A DNA stretch of 64,000 nt. Origin: Mugil cephalus. Its lineage: Eukaryota > Chordata > Actinopteri > Mugiliformes > Mugilidae. A model generated the notes under the pieces. It made no database searches and was not told the origin of the DNA. It worked only from the letters and a program-made list of their open reading frames with translations. The stretch is from contig NC_061789.1 in NCBI RefSeq assembly GCF_022458985.1, forward strand, positions 11,624,175-11,688,174, given 5' to 3'. Below are positions 11,986-24,299 of the stretch, piece by piece; the stretch's first letter is position 1; each line of letters starts with the position of its first letter. The translations under genes were made by a program, and so were the position numbers.

Positions 11986-13836
11986 TATGTCAACAGTCAA
12001 TAATCGATCAAAGACCGAAAATATATATATATGTATACATACACACACATTATAAATATAAACAGAGATGCAGAGAGTGAAGATATATATACATTTGCTT
12101 TTTTTGTGTGGCTTTTTTTCTTTTGCCTCAGTTGTGTGGAGTTGATTTTTTATTCAGTGACTGAGGTAACATGGAGGCTAAGCGGCCAACAATCGGTGAC
12201 TCCTTGATTTGTAAGTGAAATAATGGGCAAAGGCACTGATAGACACGATTTCAGTTGCAATTGTTAAATCAACTTGGAATTTAATGAATTGCTACTACAT
12301 GGACAGTCATTCATGAGTTTTCACATTTAAACATTAAATCATCAAGTTAACATTTGACATGTTTTTGATGTTTTGTGCAGGCTTCCTAGACAATTAGTTT
12401 TGTCTTGAGACAAAAAAAAACTGAGCATTCAGAGGTAAATAAGACTAAAGAAAACTGGAAGTCCTCATATTTTCTATCATGTGTGTAAATGCAACATAAA
12501 AATACTCCCCTCAGCTCTACTATACAGCATTTTGGTGTCTTACAGCTTAGTTTGGGCTGTTTTTTTCAGTATCATTCAGACACGGCTCCAACTGTTTCCA
12601 GACAAACCTTCTGGACTGAAGCTGAAACCATGAAACCAGCAAAATGAAACTGTTTTTTGTGACTTTAGCCAAGGAACCAACAAAGAAAAAAAAGGGGGAT
12701 TGTCAATAATCTCACAAAGTAAAGTTGATTCAGGAGAAATACAGATCAAGCAACAAAAAATACACGTTATCATCAGATCATTTGATCAGAGTGAATAAAG
12801 ATCAAAGCTGTAATGACCTGAACATTTGTTCCACATTTAAACACTTTAACTACAAGAAGTAACCGTCAAACATACTGTTTATGGGGTGTTTTTACTCTTT
12901 ATTTACACAGTAAAAAACAACAACAAAAGAATATAGTCAATTCAGTCACAATAGTCTGGTTTTTAGGCTAAGACATAAAAACAAATAAAGAACAATACAT
13001 TGAAATAACTGAATATATACAGATCTCCTTTAGAAGACATTTGGGGTCAGTTTCAATCCAGATAAAAATTATGCGTAAATGGAAATCCCATTTTTTACTA
13101 TTCAGAATCAGGTAATCTGTCTTAGTTTTTCAGTTACACAATTTTTAAGTTCTTATTTTAAGGGAAAACACAAAAAATATATAACTTTATTATATAATAA
13201 AATTATTACTATTATTTATATTATATATCTTAATTATGACCCCTCATCTGAGCCACAACAAATAAACAAATATACATAAACAAATACATTGTAGATATTT
13301 AAAAAAAAAAAAAAAAAAGTAGTAAAAAGTAGTAAAAATAGTTAACAACATAAAGATAAAGGGTTCTTCTTAACCTGAGGAGGAGCGACCAACATTTTCA
13401 AGATGCATAATAATTATTGAAATGTGTTGGGAGATATTTTATTTTGACTTTACTACACTGAAAGGATTAATTGTTAGCCTATGCCTGCTTTATCTACAAG
13501 TCAAGTGCAAAATATGAATACAAGTATATACACTTAATGATACAAATGTTGTATTTTTTGACCAGTTTATGAGTTTCACTACATTTTTTTCCTGAAATCC
13601 ACCTTGAAATCCTACCCCCTGTTTGTTTTTGGATCAAAGTTATCTAAATCCGGCTGAAACGTTTTGAGGTTTGATCCAGATTAAAACTAGGATTGGATTA
13701 TGTTATCTAATCCGAATTCAGAATCCTTCTTGCCTTTTTGAACAACCCATTTTTTAACTAAAATCTGATGAGATTAATTTTGAACAAACTGGCCCTTGGA
13801 GATAGGAGGACTTTTGACAACTCACTATATGATGCA
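11986..13836. other. Left-arm intergenic DNA between GIMAP-A and GIMAP-B
   Basis: AT-rich, with TA/CA dinucleotide tracts near 12,020-12,100 and A/T runs; conserved with the right arm but with no gene seen. In the right arm the TA tract is where the extra block of about 1 kb begins. Confidence 0.5.
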
Positions 13837-14738
13837 TCACTTCACTAGGTCTCTGATGCATATCCCTAAACGTGCTATTATAAAGGCCAGTATCCCACCC
13901 AATACAGCTCCTAGCAAAGCTGCCATCTTGGACGTCAGCTCACCCTCAGAAATACATTGCCCGATCACAGCTCCAGCAGCTAATCCACCTATAACAGATA
14001 CTTTAAGAGTTTTTAAATCGCCTTCCCTTCTCTGCAGTTTCAGTGCTTTTTCCTCCTGTTTGAGCTGTTGAATACAGTAGAAACTTTCTTTTGAGATCCT
14101 GCTCAGCAGTGGAGGGTTTTTAGGGTCACAATTACCATCGATGTTAAAAAGTGGTATTGCAAACCGTTGTCATCGATTAATTGTTTGAGGTCTATATTTT
14201 TATCTGAATTAATAAAATCTCTGATTTTACTTTCACCCACATCCCCTGTATGGGTGAACAAGATCATAGTGTAGCGCAGAAATTCTTTGCCAAAAGTGCA
14301 CTGTAGAATCTCCAGTGTTTTTTCTTCCTTTTGAAGTCTTCTTTCATCACAGCAGGACCCTTCCTCGGTTGACCAGTGGGACCCAATTTCAGGCTGACAA
14401 CAAGCGCAGCCTGGGGTGTCAACTACAACCACTTTTTTATCACCAATAATCTCTGATTTCTTTTGACACTTTTTTGTGTTGAGCCCATAAGAGGGCAGAT
14501 GTTTTGGGAATGGCTGTGTTCCACTCAGGATGACGTTTCCTGCAGAGGTCTTCCCAGCTCCCAACTTCCCAACCAGGACGACGACGTTGTGGATTCACAG
14601 TAGGCCTATCTGTTGGAGAGGATTAGAATATGAATAAGTGTCCCAGCCATGATCTCCGTGTCTTCAGCACTGACTACACAGTAGTTTTAGGTCTGTGTAT
14701 GTTTTGGTCATTGGATTTTCCGTTTAGAAAAGACATTA

Positions 14739-14739
14739 A

Positions 14740-14770
<31 letters not shown>

Positions 14771-14791
14771 TATAATAATAATAATAATAAT
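14739..14791. repeat. (AAT)n microsatellite (left arm)
   Basis: About 17 ATA/AAT units with one interruption, upstream of GIMAP-B exon 2. The partner tract in the right arm (36,748-36,805) is a longer, uninterrupted ATT run. Confidence 0.9.
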
Positions 14792-15216
14792 AAAATTTAG
14801 TGGTTATTTGATTTTATTTCAGAATTCAAAAATTAAAATTGAAATTTCGTTTTGTTTATCAGAATGGATGAACTGAACTTTAAAAACCTGCCAATCCGAT
14901 TTCCATTTTCTATTTGAAAGGATAAAAAATAAAAGAAAACTCAAAAAAGCAGCCGTTTTTCATACTTTGCAACTGGAAGTTGACGCAAGTGCGCCTATGA
15001 CGCACTGTGTTTATGGCAAGAGCACCCAAATATATGACTTCTACCTGTAGTTTCACTAGCCCTGGCTAAAATGTCCTTGGAACAATTTCCTGATTATATG
15101 TAGTTATTTATTAGCTGAAATATGCAGCTTCTCTGGGAGTCTTTTATTGTTTCGGAAAACAGCGTGGGCCTATTGATGCACGTCCATCAACTTCTGTTAC
15201 ACAGTGCCATCCTTAT

Positions 15217-15256
15217 ACTTGCTCTTACTTTGAAATGACAACTTCAAAGTAAGAGC
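15217..15256. repeat. Short perfect hairpin (left arm)
   Basis: tgctcttactttgaa and ttcaaagtaagagca flank a short loop. The same hairpin is at about 36,280-36,322 in the right arm. It could be the tip of a MITE. No transcription evidence. Confidence 0.6.
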
Positions 15257-17029
15257 ATTGTAAAATATCAATCAACCTTCAAATCCAATAACCAAAATAT
15301 AAATGGACTGTTTTAACACACAAATGTGCCTCAGTGAAACCCGTTTCACTGAAAATGCTGAAAAGCATCCATTCACTGATCTCAAATTACTAATTGGTTC
15401 AATTTTGGTAACTGATTTGATGCTAAAATGGCACAAATGCCCATTACTGCTCAGACAAACACATGACATCAGAGCACACACTTTATAACAACATCTTCAG
15501 CAGCAAGCACTGCTACATCGACGTTATATTGTTATCTAATCTCTCACCTCTGTCTTTTCAGTTTCTTCATCTGTAATCATGATTATTATTTAAATAGTCA
15601 CAGAAAACCCCATAATAAATCAAAGACAAGGGAAAGAAATGCTGCAAATGATTCACCCCAAACTCCCTGGATGTAAAAAGAGAGGTTTAAAAGAGAAGCT
15701 TATATTTCAAGAAATTACCTTGCCTATTACTGCACTCTTCACTTGCCATCTTTGTTTCTCAAAATCAGCACTTCTGAGTGGTGACTGGTCTTGTTGCAGT
15801 CCAGATGTTCTTCTGACTATTTCCACTTCACCACTACATTATAGCCTGCCAGCAGGTCCACCCCAAGAAGGGGGATGTGCAGGAGTACATTCCACAAGTC
15901 TCAAATGTCTCCTTGAGATTTACGCCTTCAAGGCAAATATCTGTTTGCAGCTGTTGTATAGTGTTGTGTTGAAGATAGAGGTAATCGCCACTGACTGAGT
16001 CTTGTCTTGCATTAAAAAGATTTATTTCAAGAGAGGACAATGTCCTGACATCTGGTAAATAACCTTTAACCTTTCAACTTTGTTTACATTTCACAAGACT
16101 ACCGTCAAATCTTAACAATATCCACCAACCAGCACCTGTAAAGCTCAACAATTAACATCTAATTAAACCACTTAACAATAGGAACGTGAATATTATATTG
16201 TATTGATCTAAGTGATTCAAAGTCCCACATCATCAATATCTGAGTAATACTGCACAAGTATCTACCACACACACTGACTTTACACTTATTTTTCCTTAAA
16301 TATGTTATAAATGTACGTCTTTGATCAGGAAGGCAAAAGCAGAGTTCTATTTAACAGAAACCCACAAGAAACTTAAATGATCCAATGAACTTTTGGAAGG
16401 TGGTAAAGTCAACTTCTGGTGCTGCTCAGTAAAATGAGCTCCCTTACCTTTTGGTCAAAGACTTTGCCTTACTGAGTTTGGTGGTGGTGCACTAGCGACC
16501 TCTCTGAATGGAGGGCCACCTCCTGGCGCCCTTCCATTTCCAGTGGAGGCCATATTAGAATGAATTGTGCTTCAGTTCTCAGCTAAATCATTTTCATTCA
16601 ACGCGTGACAAATTCGAACATTCAACATTCTACATAATCAACATAACTTTAGTTGATAAAATCATGTGCACAAAAGGGATGTAAATGAATTGTTTTGCAT
16701 CTATTAACTTTATTTTTGTAGATTCAAAGCCTGTTGTTTCTCAATTTTTCAGTGTGGTGTTTCTCATTTTTTCACTGTAGAGATCACTAAAGGTGTGCCA
16801 CATGGATCAGTCTTGGGGCCTATTTTATTTTTTTATAAATTATCTTTGTGTCAATATGGGCTAATATTGTGTCAGGCTAAAGCTAGGTTTCTACTATAGA
16901 AATCACTAGTGTTTTTTTTCAAGGAGCCCATGCTTGTGTATTCAACTTTTTTCTTTTTTTTTTTTTTTTACCTTTGATCGACTATAGAGGTGTGCTGTAT
17001 ATGTATATGTACGCTCCATCTTAATGATT

Positions 17030-17345
17030 ATCAGCTTTGGACACTGTACATCACAATGCGCCAACCTGAAAATGTCAGAACTTGCATCTTTAAATGACTT
17101 TCGTCGTTTCCTAATGGATCAACAGCGAACATCAATGGGGCATGTTGTCTGGCACCAAGAACCATACCACATTCAAAGTCACTTAAACCCCCTTTCTTCC
17201 CCATTCTGATGCTCGGTTTGAATTTCAGCAAGTTGTCTCGATCATCTCTAAATGATTAAATGCACTGGATTGCAGCCATGTGATTGGCTGATTAGCTATT
17301 TGTGAACAGGTGTACCTAATAAAGTAGCCAGTGAGTGTATATTGG
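17030..17345 (-). mobile_element. Tc1/mariner relic (left arm)
   Basis: The minus strand starts with a terminal sequence (atacactcactggctacttt, then attaggtacacctgttc) and a transposase N-terminus-like peptide (RMGKKGGLSDFECGMVLGAR), then breaks down. No DDE catalytic core is present. Partner copy at 34,030-34,345. Confidence 0.75.
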
Positions 17346-19424
17346 AATATAGAAATACATGCACGTTTGTCTATTCAGTTGACCTTGGCTCAGAAAAGGA
17401 TGATTTACAGTAGTTTCACATCATTATAACAGTTTGAACAAAATGAATATGATTGGTTGGCTACAGGTGGAGAGGAGTCGTGGTTTAGACTTAACTCTCC
17501 CATCGTTGGTGGACGGGTCGATCTGGACCCCTGGCCACTCCAGTCCTCCAATCTGCTGGGACAGAGCTCTAGAAACAAACAGAAAACCCTTCCTATCTGT
17601 CCCTTCCTGAGCTAAGCCTCATATTTCTCTCTCGTGCCTGCTTCCTTGCTTGCTACACAGTGTGTTTACATGCACAGCTTAATGGAGCAATGCCCTAAAT
17701 TCGACTTTCTGAATGCACTCCCTGTCCGAGTTTACATGCAACGGAGAAAATTGAATAACTAACAGGAACATGTCCTCCTCCTCCATACTAGGTGGCGATA
17801 TGTGTCTTGTCAGCAGGTTAATTCAGTGTTGATACGTCCCGCTTTCCGGTTGACCTATTACGTGATATAATACACAACTCATGCGGCAGAACAACAACAG
17901 GACGGATAAAAGTTAATCTCGTAGGTGGTTCTTCTACCAGTTCTGTTTACCTTCTTCTTCTGTGACCACCTTTCTTGGATGTTATCTTTTATTCCAGGGT
18001 TACATGCCAGCAGCGGTTGTGGTGCTGAGTCCAATTGAGTAATGCGTTTAAATGCATTTGGTTGTCCAGTTAGAGTCGGATTAAGGTAAGTAAACTTGAA
18101 CAAGACTATTGCATCTGACCCTGTCAATATCAAAGACTTCATTCTTTATTGATTATATAAGTTTTAGTAATGTAAATGTGATAATATTCACACTTGTAAT
18201 TAAAATCTAAGAAAGCTCTACTAGTTAGCACACATTTAGATGAAAATAATAAAAATTGAACTGGTGAATACATGTCAAAAAAGACTACATTAAATAAAAC
18301 AAATGCATGTCTCACATATTCCTAGGGAGCTGGCAGTAAGTGTCAATGGTAACATGTATGCTAATTTTTATTCTATTTTTTTGTTTGACAGTCTTGCACA
18401 GTGATTTTAGAGCTTAGTGATTAATCCCATCCAAACAACTGTGTGTGTCATTTTGGGCACGTTTATTAATTAAGTTGCCAGAGAATCAGAGTTGGAAAAC
18501 TTTATTCATCCCACAGAAGGCAATTATGTTGTTTATGTCACTGTCGCAGTATAACAACAACAAAAAAAAAACAATAATACATCACTGTCTATAGAGGACA
18601 GATAACACAGCTAAGTAATGACACAATGCAGGAAAGACAATGAAACACCCCCGACTGACCATATTTAACCAAGAAAACAATAATTCCCTCACCTTTGAGC
18701 TTAACCACACACAGAAAAAAAAACAATAACAACACATTATTTAGGCTTTAATTACCAAACTAATGAAGCTAACACCGTGTCCCATCCAATAAAGTAAAAA
18801 TTAAATGTACATGTACAAGGTATTGGTATTAGTAAAGTATAAGCATACAATTATAGTAAAAGGAATAAAAACTTTTTTTTTTTTATTTTAATGTTGCTGG
18901 TCATAAACATTGAGCTCATTTTCAACTTTTTTACATTTGTCCTCCTTGTCTAGTGGCATTATTATACTCAATGCCCAAAATACCTCCAGCTGTCATATTA
19001 GTGTAGTGCAAGTGTCAGAACTTGAGTAGAAGTATACTGGAGTACTTGAGTAAATGTACTCCATTACATTACACTACTAAAACTGCAGTTATGTCAAATT
19101 TTACTGTGTTACTTATGTTACTCAGCAGGAATAAATCTGGTGCTTCATGAAGTACAAAAAATAGAATAAAAGAGAAGCTCCTTGTCTTAAGTCTCTGGCT
19201 CACAGAGTTCAACATAGTTCAAAAGAGTCAAATTTAGTGCCTTTGTGATCCTTAAATTTCAAAATATCAGTTATTAACAGCAAACAATCAGTGCTGACCG
19301 CTGAATGTAAAGATAAAGGCACCGTCTCGGATGTTTTTTAGTATTATGGAATTTTTTCACTGCTTGCGTTTTTTTAGCTACAATAAATGTAAACTGATCA
19401 ACTTTCCTTTTTGAAATTGAAGTT

Positions 19425-19430
19425 TTTATT
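19425..19430 (-). terminator. GIMAP-C (left) polyadenylation signal
   Basis: AATAAA on the minus strand about 85 bases after the stop codon, identical in position to the right copy. Confidence 0.6.
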
Positions 19431-19512
19431 GATCTCACAGCCAGCATGTCATGCAGGTAAAGTTCCTTTTCCCCTGCTTAGCCTCTCTGCGACTACACTA
19501 CTCCATAGTCGC

Positions 19513-21650
19513 TCAAAAGCACTTTTCTACAGCCTTCTCAATACATTTCTCAATGAAATCATAAACATCCTCTCCCAAGAGTTTAGAAAGGACTTCTTTA
19601 GACTCGGCAATAATTATGTCTTGTAAATTTACTTTTGGATCCATTTTTTCGTAAAATTTGTTGGTGTAATGTCCCTTTTTGCCTATCTCCTTGATCTTCT
19701 TCATTATCTCAGACACGTTGGGCTCTCTTTTGTTGAAAACAATGAAACCATTGCCGAAGTCTTTCATGAAGCTCTTGTTTATTTCACGTTCATCATCCTT
19801 GCTTATGGGTCCATTATTCAGGACAACCCCCAAGAAATGAGATTCTGAACCTTTGAGTATGGACAGAAGGGTTTTTACTTCCTTCTGTTCTTCTGTAGTG
19901 AAAGGCTCAGTATCCTTCACATACAGGAACACGTGAGGACCAGGAGCAATACATGCGATGCCCTTGATTACCTCGACGGGGTTTTCTGCTGGGTTGGTGC
20001 TGAGAAGACCAGGTCCCTCTGTGAAAACCACTGGCACCCCGTCATACACTCCCTTGGTCATACCCTCGGTCCCAAGGATCTTGTTGATGAGTTCTCTATT
20101 CTTATTTTCATCCTTTCCCAGGACCACAATCCTCAGCTCCTCTGCAGCTGAAGGTCACACATAAATTGTTAATGTTAAATGACCATTTCTAACAAAAGTT
20201 TTATTTTAATCTCTCGACAGATGTGAGCAAAGAGTTTGTATAGTTGGTGTAACCATGTTGTATGTAAATATGACAGTGTATTGTCTAAAACTCCTCCAGC
20301 GAACCCCCTGGCTCACTGATTCCTGCTGAAAAATCTAGTCCATCCAGTTTTCTGTAGATGCTATAGATATACTGAGCCACTGTTTGCTTTTTCTTGGAAA
20401 CAGATGCTCTATTAATATGATCTGAAAACTAAGAACTCTCATTTACTGACTCTGTGTCTTGACAACAGAAAACTCTGAAGACTGCTGCAAACTACACACT
20501 TGGTGTTTAATTTAGACCAAGTTTTCAACATTTTTCAAGCCAAGGACCTCCAAACTGATGGAGAAATTAGGTAGACTTAGACAGATTTTAATGATCCACA
20601 AGGGAAATTAATGGATCATAGTAGCTTAACTGACACAAAAAGATGAGCTGTTACACAGCTGGACAGAATAAGGAATAAAAGAAGTTCTATAGTGTTCACT
20701 ATGGCTACCTACCCTACCTTCTGTATGTGTTCTACATTAAACTCTATCTCGTTATAACGACAACCTCCAGATTTGTTTTCCATTTGTTTTGGTGCAAAGA
20801 AGAACAAGTAAATTAGGAGAATGTTTACATTTAATTAAGTATCCTTCAAAATAAATAAATTAAAAAAATTAAAATGAAATTTTTTAAGAAAGATAAGTGC
20901 AATTGGGCACATTGCTGTCCTGGGTCTCATTGTTGTGTTCTGTCCACTATTTTGACTAAAACAGAGAACAGATTAGGAGTAGTGGTTATATTCATTGAAA
21001 AATTGCAGTCTTCTATGTAATTTTCACAAATTTGTGTGCAAATTCATACGCCAAGTCATGAGAAAATTCACAGATTCATACTGCGGGCCACATGTTCGAC
21101 ACCCCTGATTTAGAGGAATAGCTGATCAACAGCATAGTTATTTGATGTGCACTAAACATTCCTGCATCAGTGATCCTAAACTTGGCTGCAGATTTTATTT
21201 CTAGTTTTTGTCGTACTTCACTGATCTGAACAGACTTGTTCATGCAAATCTTCCGATACGTTGACGATGCAGCTGTCTCTGTGTTTTAAGCTTTTCAGTT
21301 CAGATGTGTAGATGTAGATATTTGTATGATGACATCATTGTGACAAAGCCACATTAAGAGCATAGATTTGGGTCCTGAGTTAAACACAGATGAACTTACT
21401 TAAACAAATAGGAGATCCACACATTTGAAACGCTTTTGATTTTCTGAGTTAAATGTGCAAAAGTAATTCATATAAACATCAGGGGTTCAGTGGAATCAGT
21501 CTAGTCCTGTCACATCTTGGACAGAAAAATGTTTTATTGTCTTCTACTTTTACAGTTAAAACAGCAGTTGATTAAATAAGTGATATCCATCACACAGACA
21601 GACACTGAATATAAATTATACTTACCAGTCTTTGAGAGTTTGCTGGCCAT
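19513..21650 (-). CDS. GIMAP-C, left copy: AIG1-family protein with degenerate GTP-binding motifs
   Basis: Exon 1 21,650-21,626 (MASKLSKT, donor gtaag) and exon 2 20,141-19,513 join in phase 1 to give a 217-residue protein. The fold is recognised from EELRIVVLGK, LINKILG, VYDGVPVVF, PGLLST, APGPHVFLYVK and EPNVSEIMKKIKE, all shared with GIMAP-A. The P-loop GxxxxGK(S/T) is replaced by GKDENKNR (residues 17-24), DTPG by EGPG (50-53), and about nine residues of the switch I region are missing. GTP binding is therefore unlikely. The C-terminus is acidic/amphipathic with no membrane segment. GIMAPs are known in lymphocyte survival; here a scaffold or dimer-partner role is only inference. TATA box and poly(A) signal are present. 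Confidence 0.85.
20142..21625 (-). other. GIMAP-C (left) intron 1 with repeat fragments
   Basis: A phase-1 intron of about 1.5 kb. It includes sequences typical of dispersed fish repeats: ccaaactgatggaga (about 20,553), gatccacaagggaaatta (about 20,595) and gcgggccacatgttcgacac (about 21,083). No coding exon is seen inside. Confidence 0.6.
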
Positions 21651-21734
21651 CGTTATGTCTTGTGAAAGCAGTCAGTCTTTGAGGTCTTGGCAGTCTTGGT
21701 GTCTTGTAGTGGAAGAGCTTGTTGTGTCACCTTT

Positions 21735-21815
21735 ATATGACAATGTCACCGTGGTTTCCTCCTCTTTGAATGCGTCACCTAACCAGTGTGAGAAAGAGCC
21801 AGATTCTCACAGTTC
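21735..21815 (-). promoter_or_regulatory. GIMAP-C promoter, left copy
   Basis: The minus strand shows tttctcacactggttaggtg, then aaagaggaggaaaccacggt and a TATA-like tcatataaagg about 80 bases before the ATG. The same layout is seen at 29,610-29,690 and, diverged, at GIMAP-A. Confidence 0.6.
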
Positions 21816-21924
21816 TGCTGTCAGTAAAAGGCAGTGACCCAAACTATATGCAAATATGCAAACTGTGGTGCCAAAACATCTCCGACCTCCAGAGGCCTGG
21901 ACTGAACCACATCTCTGAAGGTTG

Positions 21925-23050
21925 CTGCGATATCAGGCATCTTTAGAACTTAGCAGAGCACCCTATTGCAGTTATGACCCACTGCAAACGTGATGCACAG
22001 CCAGACACCAGCTTCTGACTGCATTCCTGGGGAATCTTAGCCCATTCCCCACGAGCAAAGGCCTCCAGCTGACTAATATTCTTGGGTTTGCATACTGCAA
22101 CTGCCCTTTTCAAATCCCACCAGAAATTTCAAAGTGTCGTTCAAATCAGGCGACAGTGATGGCCACTCTAGTATCTTCCAGTGTTTCCTCTGAAACCAAG
22201 CCGTGGTGGACTTTGCTTGGGATCATTGTCCTGTTTGAAGGTCCAGTGATGCCCAAGATTCAGCTCCGTTACAGACAGCATGACATTTTCGTCAGGGATT
22301 TCCCCGATACTTGATTCAATCCAATCTTTGGCTCATTTTTGAGCAAATTAGAGACACCTTTACTTGTGTGCTGTTGGGTCAGCATAGGGACTGAACGACT
22401 TCAGATCTTTTCAAGGCGGTGAAGGTTTGTCAGAAAAAAAAGAAACAAGTAACCACAACAACAATATCAACTAATGGAACACAACAGAACTTGTGATGCA
22501 GATATGTATAGCCTATATAAAATGGCACTGTCAGTAGCATTTAATATTACTTCACAATGTGTCGTAAGATAGGATAATGTAAAAAAAAAGAAAAAAAGTG
22601 GCATTTCTGAAGGTCTAATAACTTTAGACTATAAGTCTTCAATAAGGGGTCCGTGGAGGTGCTTTAAACTTGTAAACAATGCTTCGACCCGTATCTCAGG
22701 GAATGTTGAGTACTTTTACTAGCTTTTTGTATCCTTTTCTTCGTTTGATGATCTCTTCTCTGGCCTTTTTGGACAGTTCTCTTGATTTAGCCTTGTTTCT
22801 AACATGCAATCACCATCACACCGCAACTAATGAAGCCCTTGAATGGTTGTATGTGGTGATGATTTGCAAAAGTACTATTCAGAGGGTTGAATAATATTGA
22901 GACTGCAGTAGTCATTAAAAGTGATATTTTATGTTGGAGAAATCACTGTTTAAATTGTTCTTGTTTGATTTGTTTATTGTAAACAGCTGCTAGTTTGTAC
23001 TTTGCCAATAAACTGATTGGGGTTTGAATTTGATTGCAACTGTAAATATT
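21925..23050 (-). mobile_element. Degenerate Tc1-like transposon (left arm)
   Basis: The minus strand carries a terminal sequence (agttgcaatcaaattcaaac), an N-terminal DNA-binding-like peptide (KKAREEIIKRRKGYKKLVK) and the transposase C-terminal end (FKQDNDPK-like, then WAKIPQECSQKLV). The middle is lost and stops are present. Partner copy at 28,360-29,475. Confidence 0.8.
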
Positions 23051-23123
23051 GCCTGCACACTACATTTTGACTGAATACACTTCAGAAAGCTTCTGTGTTT
23101 TACGTTAATACCATGAGGGAGAC

Positions 23124-23462
23124 TTAATGTCTCTGCTCCCACAACATAGATCCTAACGCATATCCACGTGGACCTGTTTTAACGTGCTTTAGTGGTAACA
23201 GGTTAGTACTTCTCATGGCACACTTTAAGCTCTGCACAATGTTTACAGTCATTAACATGTCTTTCACCAACATGTTTTCAATGAGCTTCTCTGGAAAATT
23301 CCCTGGCAATGTCGATCTCTTATGATTGATAATGTCAGATAACTTCTCAGAAAAGCTCATTACGAAAAACAAAATTAAAACAGAAGGCATCAAACCGTTA
23401 CCTCCTCCTCCTCCTCCGACATACACAGGCATCCACATGCCGACGCTCACACCAATATACAC
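23124..23462 (-). other. Unrecognised 112-codon open frame, open in both arms
   Basis: It encodes a Gly-run, then MSFSEKLSDIINHKRSTLPG and further sequence ending LGSMLWEQRH. The right arm has the same frame (27,955-28,290), one glycine shorter, with several amino-acid changes. I recognise no family. The annotated left end is not an ATG; the first ATG in frame is MWMPVYVGG. It lies beside a dispersed repeat, so it may simply be part of one. Confidence 0.25.
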
Positions 23463-23660
23463 ACTAAAAGTAGGTTAGACATGGTGGGACACTGAGGTTT
23501 GAGGTACCTTTGGGGGGTCCCAGCCCCTTAACCACAGGGACGCCGCAGCAAAGATCACCCCGACCCGAGCAGAGAGGTGGAGTCCACACCTGAGTGCAGA
23601 GCGTCCAACCATCCAGGTTGAAGGGACCTGAGGGACGGCGCCCCCACAGATAGAAAATAA
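23463..23660 (-). repeat. Dispersed repeat segment (left arm)
   Basis: The sequence containing ggggggtcccagccccttaa and accacagggacgccgcagca is shared with the right arm (27,760-27,950). It resembles a common fish interspersed repeat whose class I cannot name with certainty. Confidence 0.4.
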
Positions 23661-24299
23661 ATAAATGAAAATAAAATAAATAAGTTAAAACACCCTTTAC
23701 TCAGTAAGAACAGGTTAGAACAATAATCGATTATTAACCCTCTTCTACATTTTCACTACTTTTTTGCCCATAACCTTTACTGTGTGACATGAAATGGCAT
23801 GATTTCTGGCTAGGATAGAAAGCTGGATTTTATGGAACGTGTCAAAATGTCAGTCTTCTTTCCATGCAGACTGCTCCTACTCCTCCACTTGCACGTATCG
23901 CTAATGAGCCATTTTAAGTGTATTTTCTTCCAAAGAAGAGAGAGAAACAAATGTTTTATAAATGATACTGAGATTTGGTATTGGTTTATTTCAACCAGTT
24001 ACTCTTTTTTAAAACAAATAGTTTGATCTTCCTCTTGCCTCTCACAAATATAGGAGGAGCGACCTACTCTGCCTTTTTCAAGGTTTTTCAAATTTGAATT
24101 TTGGTGCAACACTCGTCAGTGGTCAACATGAAATTCAAAACAATACTGAAAAATATGTAAAGGATAAGCTAAGGGTCATCTTCTAGTTTATGAGGGGAGA
24201 TCTGCTAACACAGTTTAGGTCCACTTTTTCACAACCAATAGCAATAGCAAATTTCATTTTTCATCATTGTTTTTTCTTTCTCTCTGCAGATAAGTGGTG

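Larger units (their letters stand above)
13837..15749 (-). pseudogene. GIMAP-B, left copy (degenerate AIG1-type GTPase)
   Basis: The GTPase exon corresponds to 14,609-13,837; exon 1 starts at ATG 15,749. Compared with the intact right copy (35,748-37,773): exon 1 has lost its end and the splice donor (MASE then diverged sequence). About 11 bases are missing just before the P-loop. The stretch after DTPG (14,420-14,340) is shortened and scrambled, removing the PGPHVFLLV box. One base is lost in a T run near 14,140, shifting the frame again. The P-loop GAGKT and the C-terminal hydrophobic segment are still recognisable. Several independent lesions make this a clear pseudogene. Confidence 0.92.
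15750..19512. other. Left-arm intergenic DNA between GIMAP-B and GIMAP-C, repeat-rich
   Basis: Contains an RT-motif LINE fragment (about 16,795-16,860, TKGVPHGSVLGPILF), a Tc1/mariner relic (17,030-17,345) and a sequence around 17,480-18,140 with CATGCACAGCTTAATGGAGC-type features typical of dispersed repeats. Several open frames (for example 15,639-15,998 and 17,879-18,142) are also present in the right arm but carry no recognised domain and were not called. Confidence 0.5.
8986..23717 (+). repeat. Left arm of giant inverted duplication
   Basis: Matched to the reverse complement of 27,601-43,427 by reading corresponding stretches. The outer end starts at tactcactctaaaccaagg, whose reverse complement ends the right arm at 43,427. 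The inner end is ctcagtaagaacaggtta, matching the start of the right arm. The arm carries GIMAP-A, -B and -C on the minus strand, a Tc1 relic and several repeats. Many aligned stretches differ by only about 1%, but the arm has small deletions relative to the right arm and lacks a block of about 1 kb present at 39,430-40,440. Confidence 0.95.

Noticed and set aside
17879-18142. Conserved open frame in both arms
   Set aside because: The right-arm copy is interrupted by a stop and the sequence resembles a dispersed repeat.
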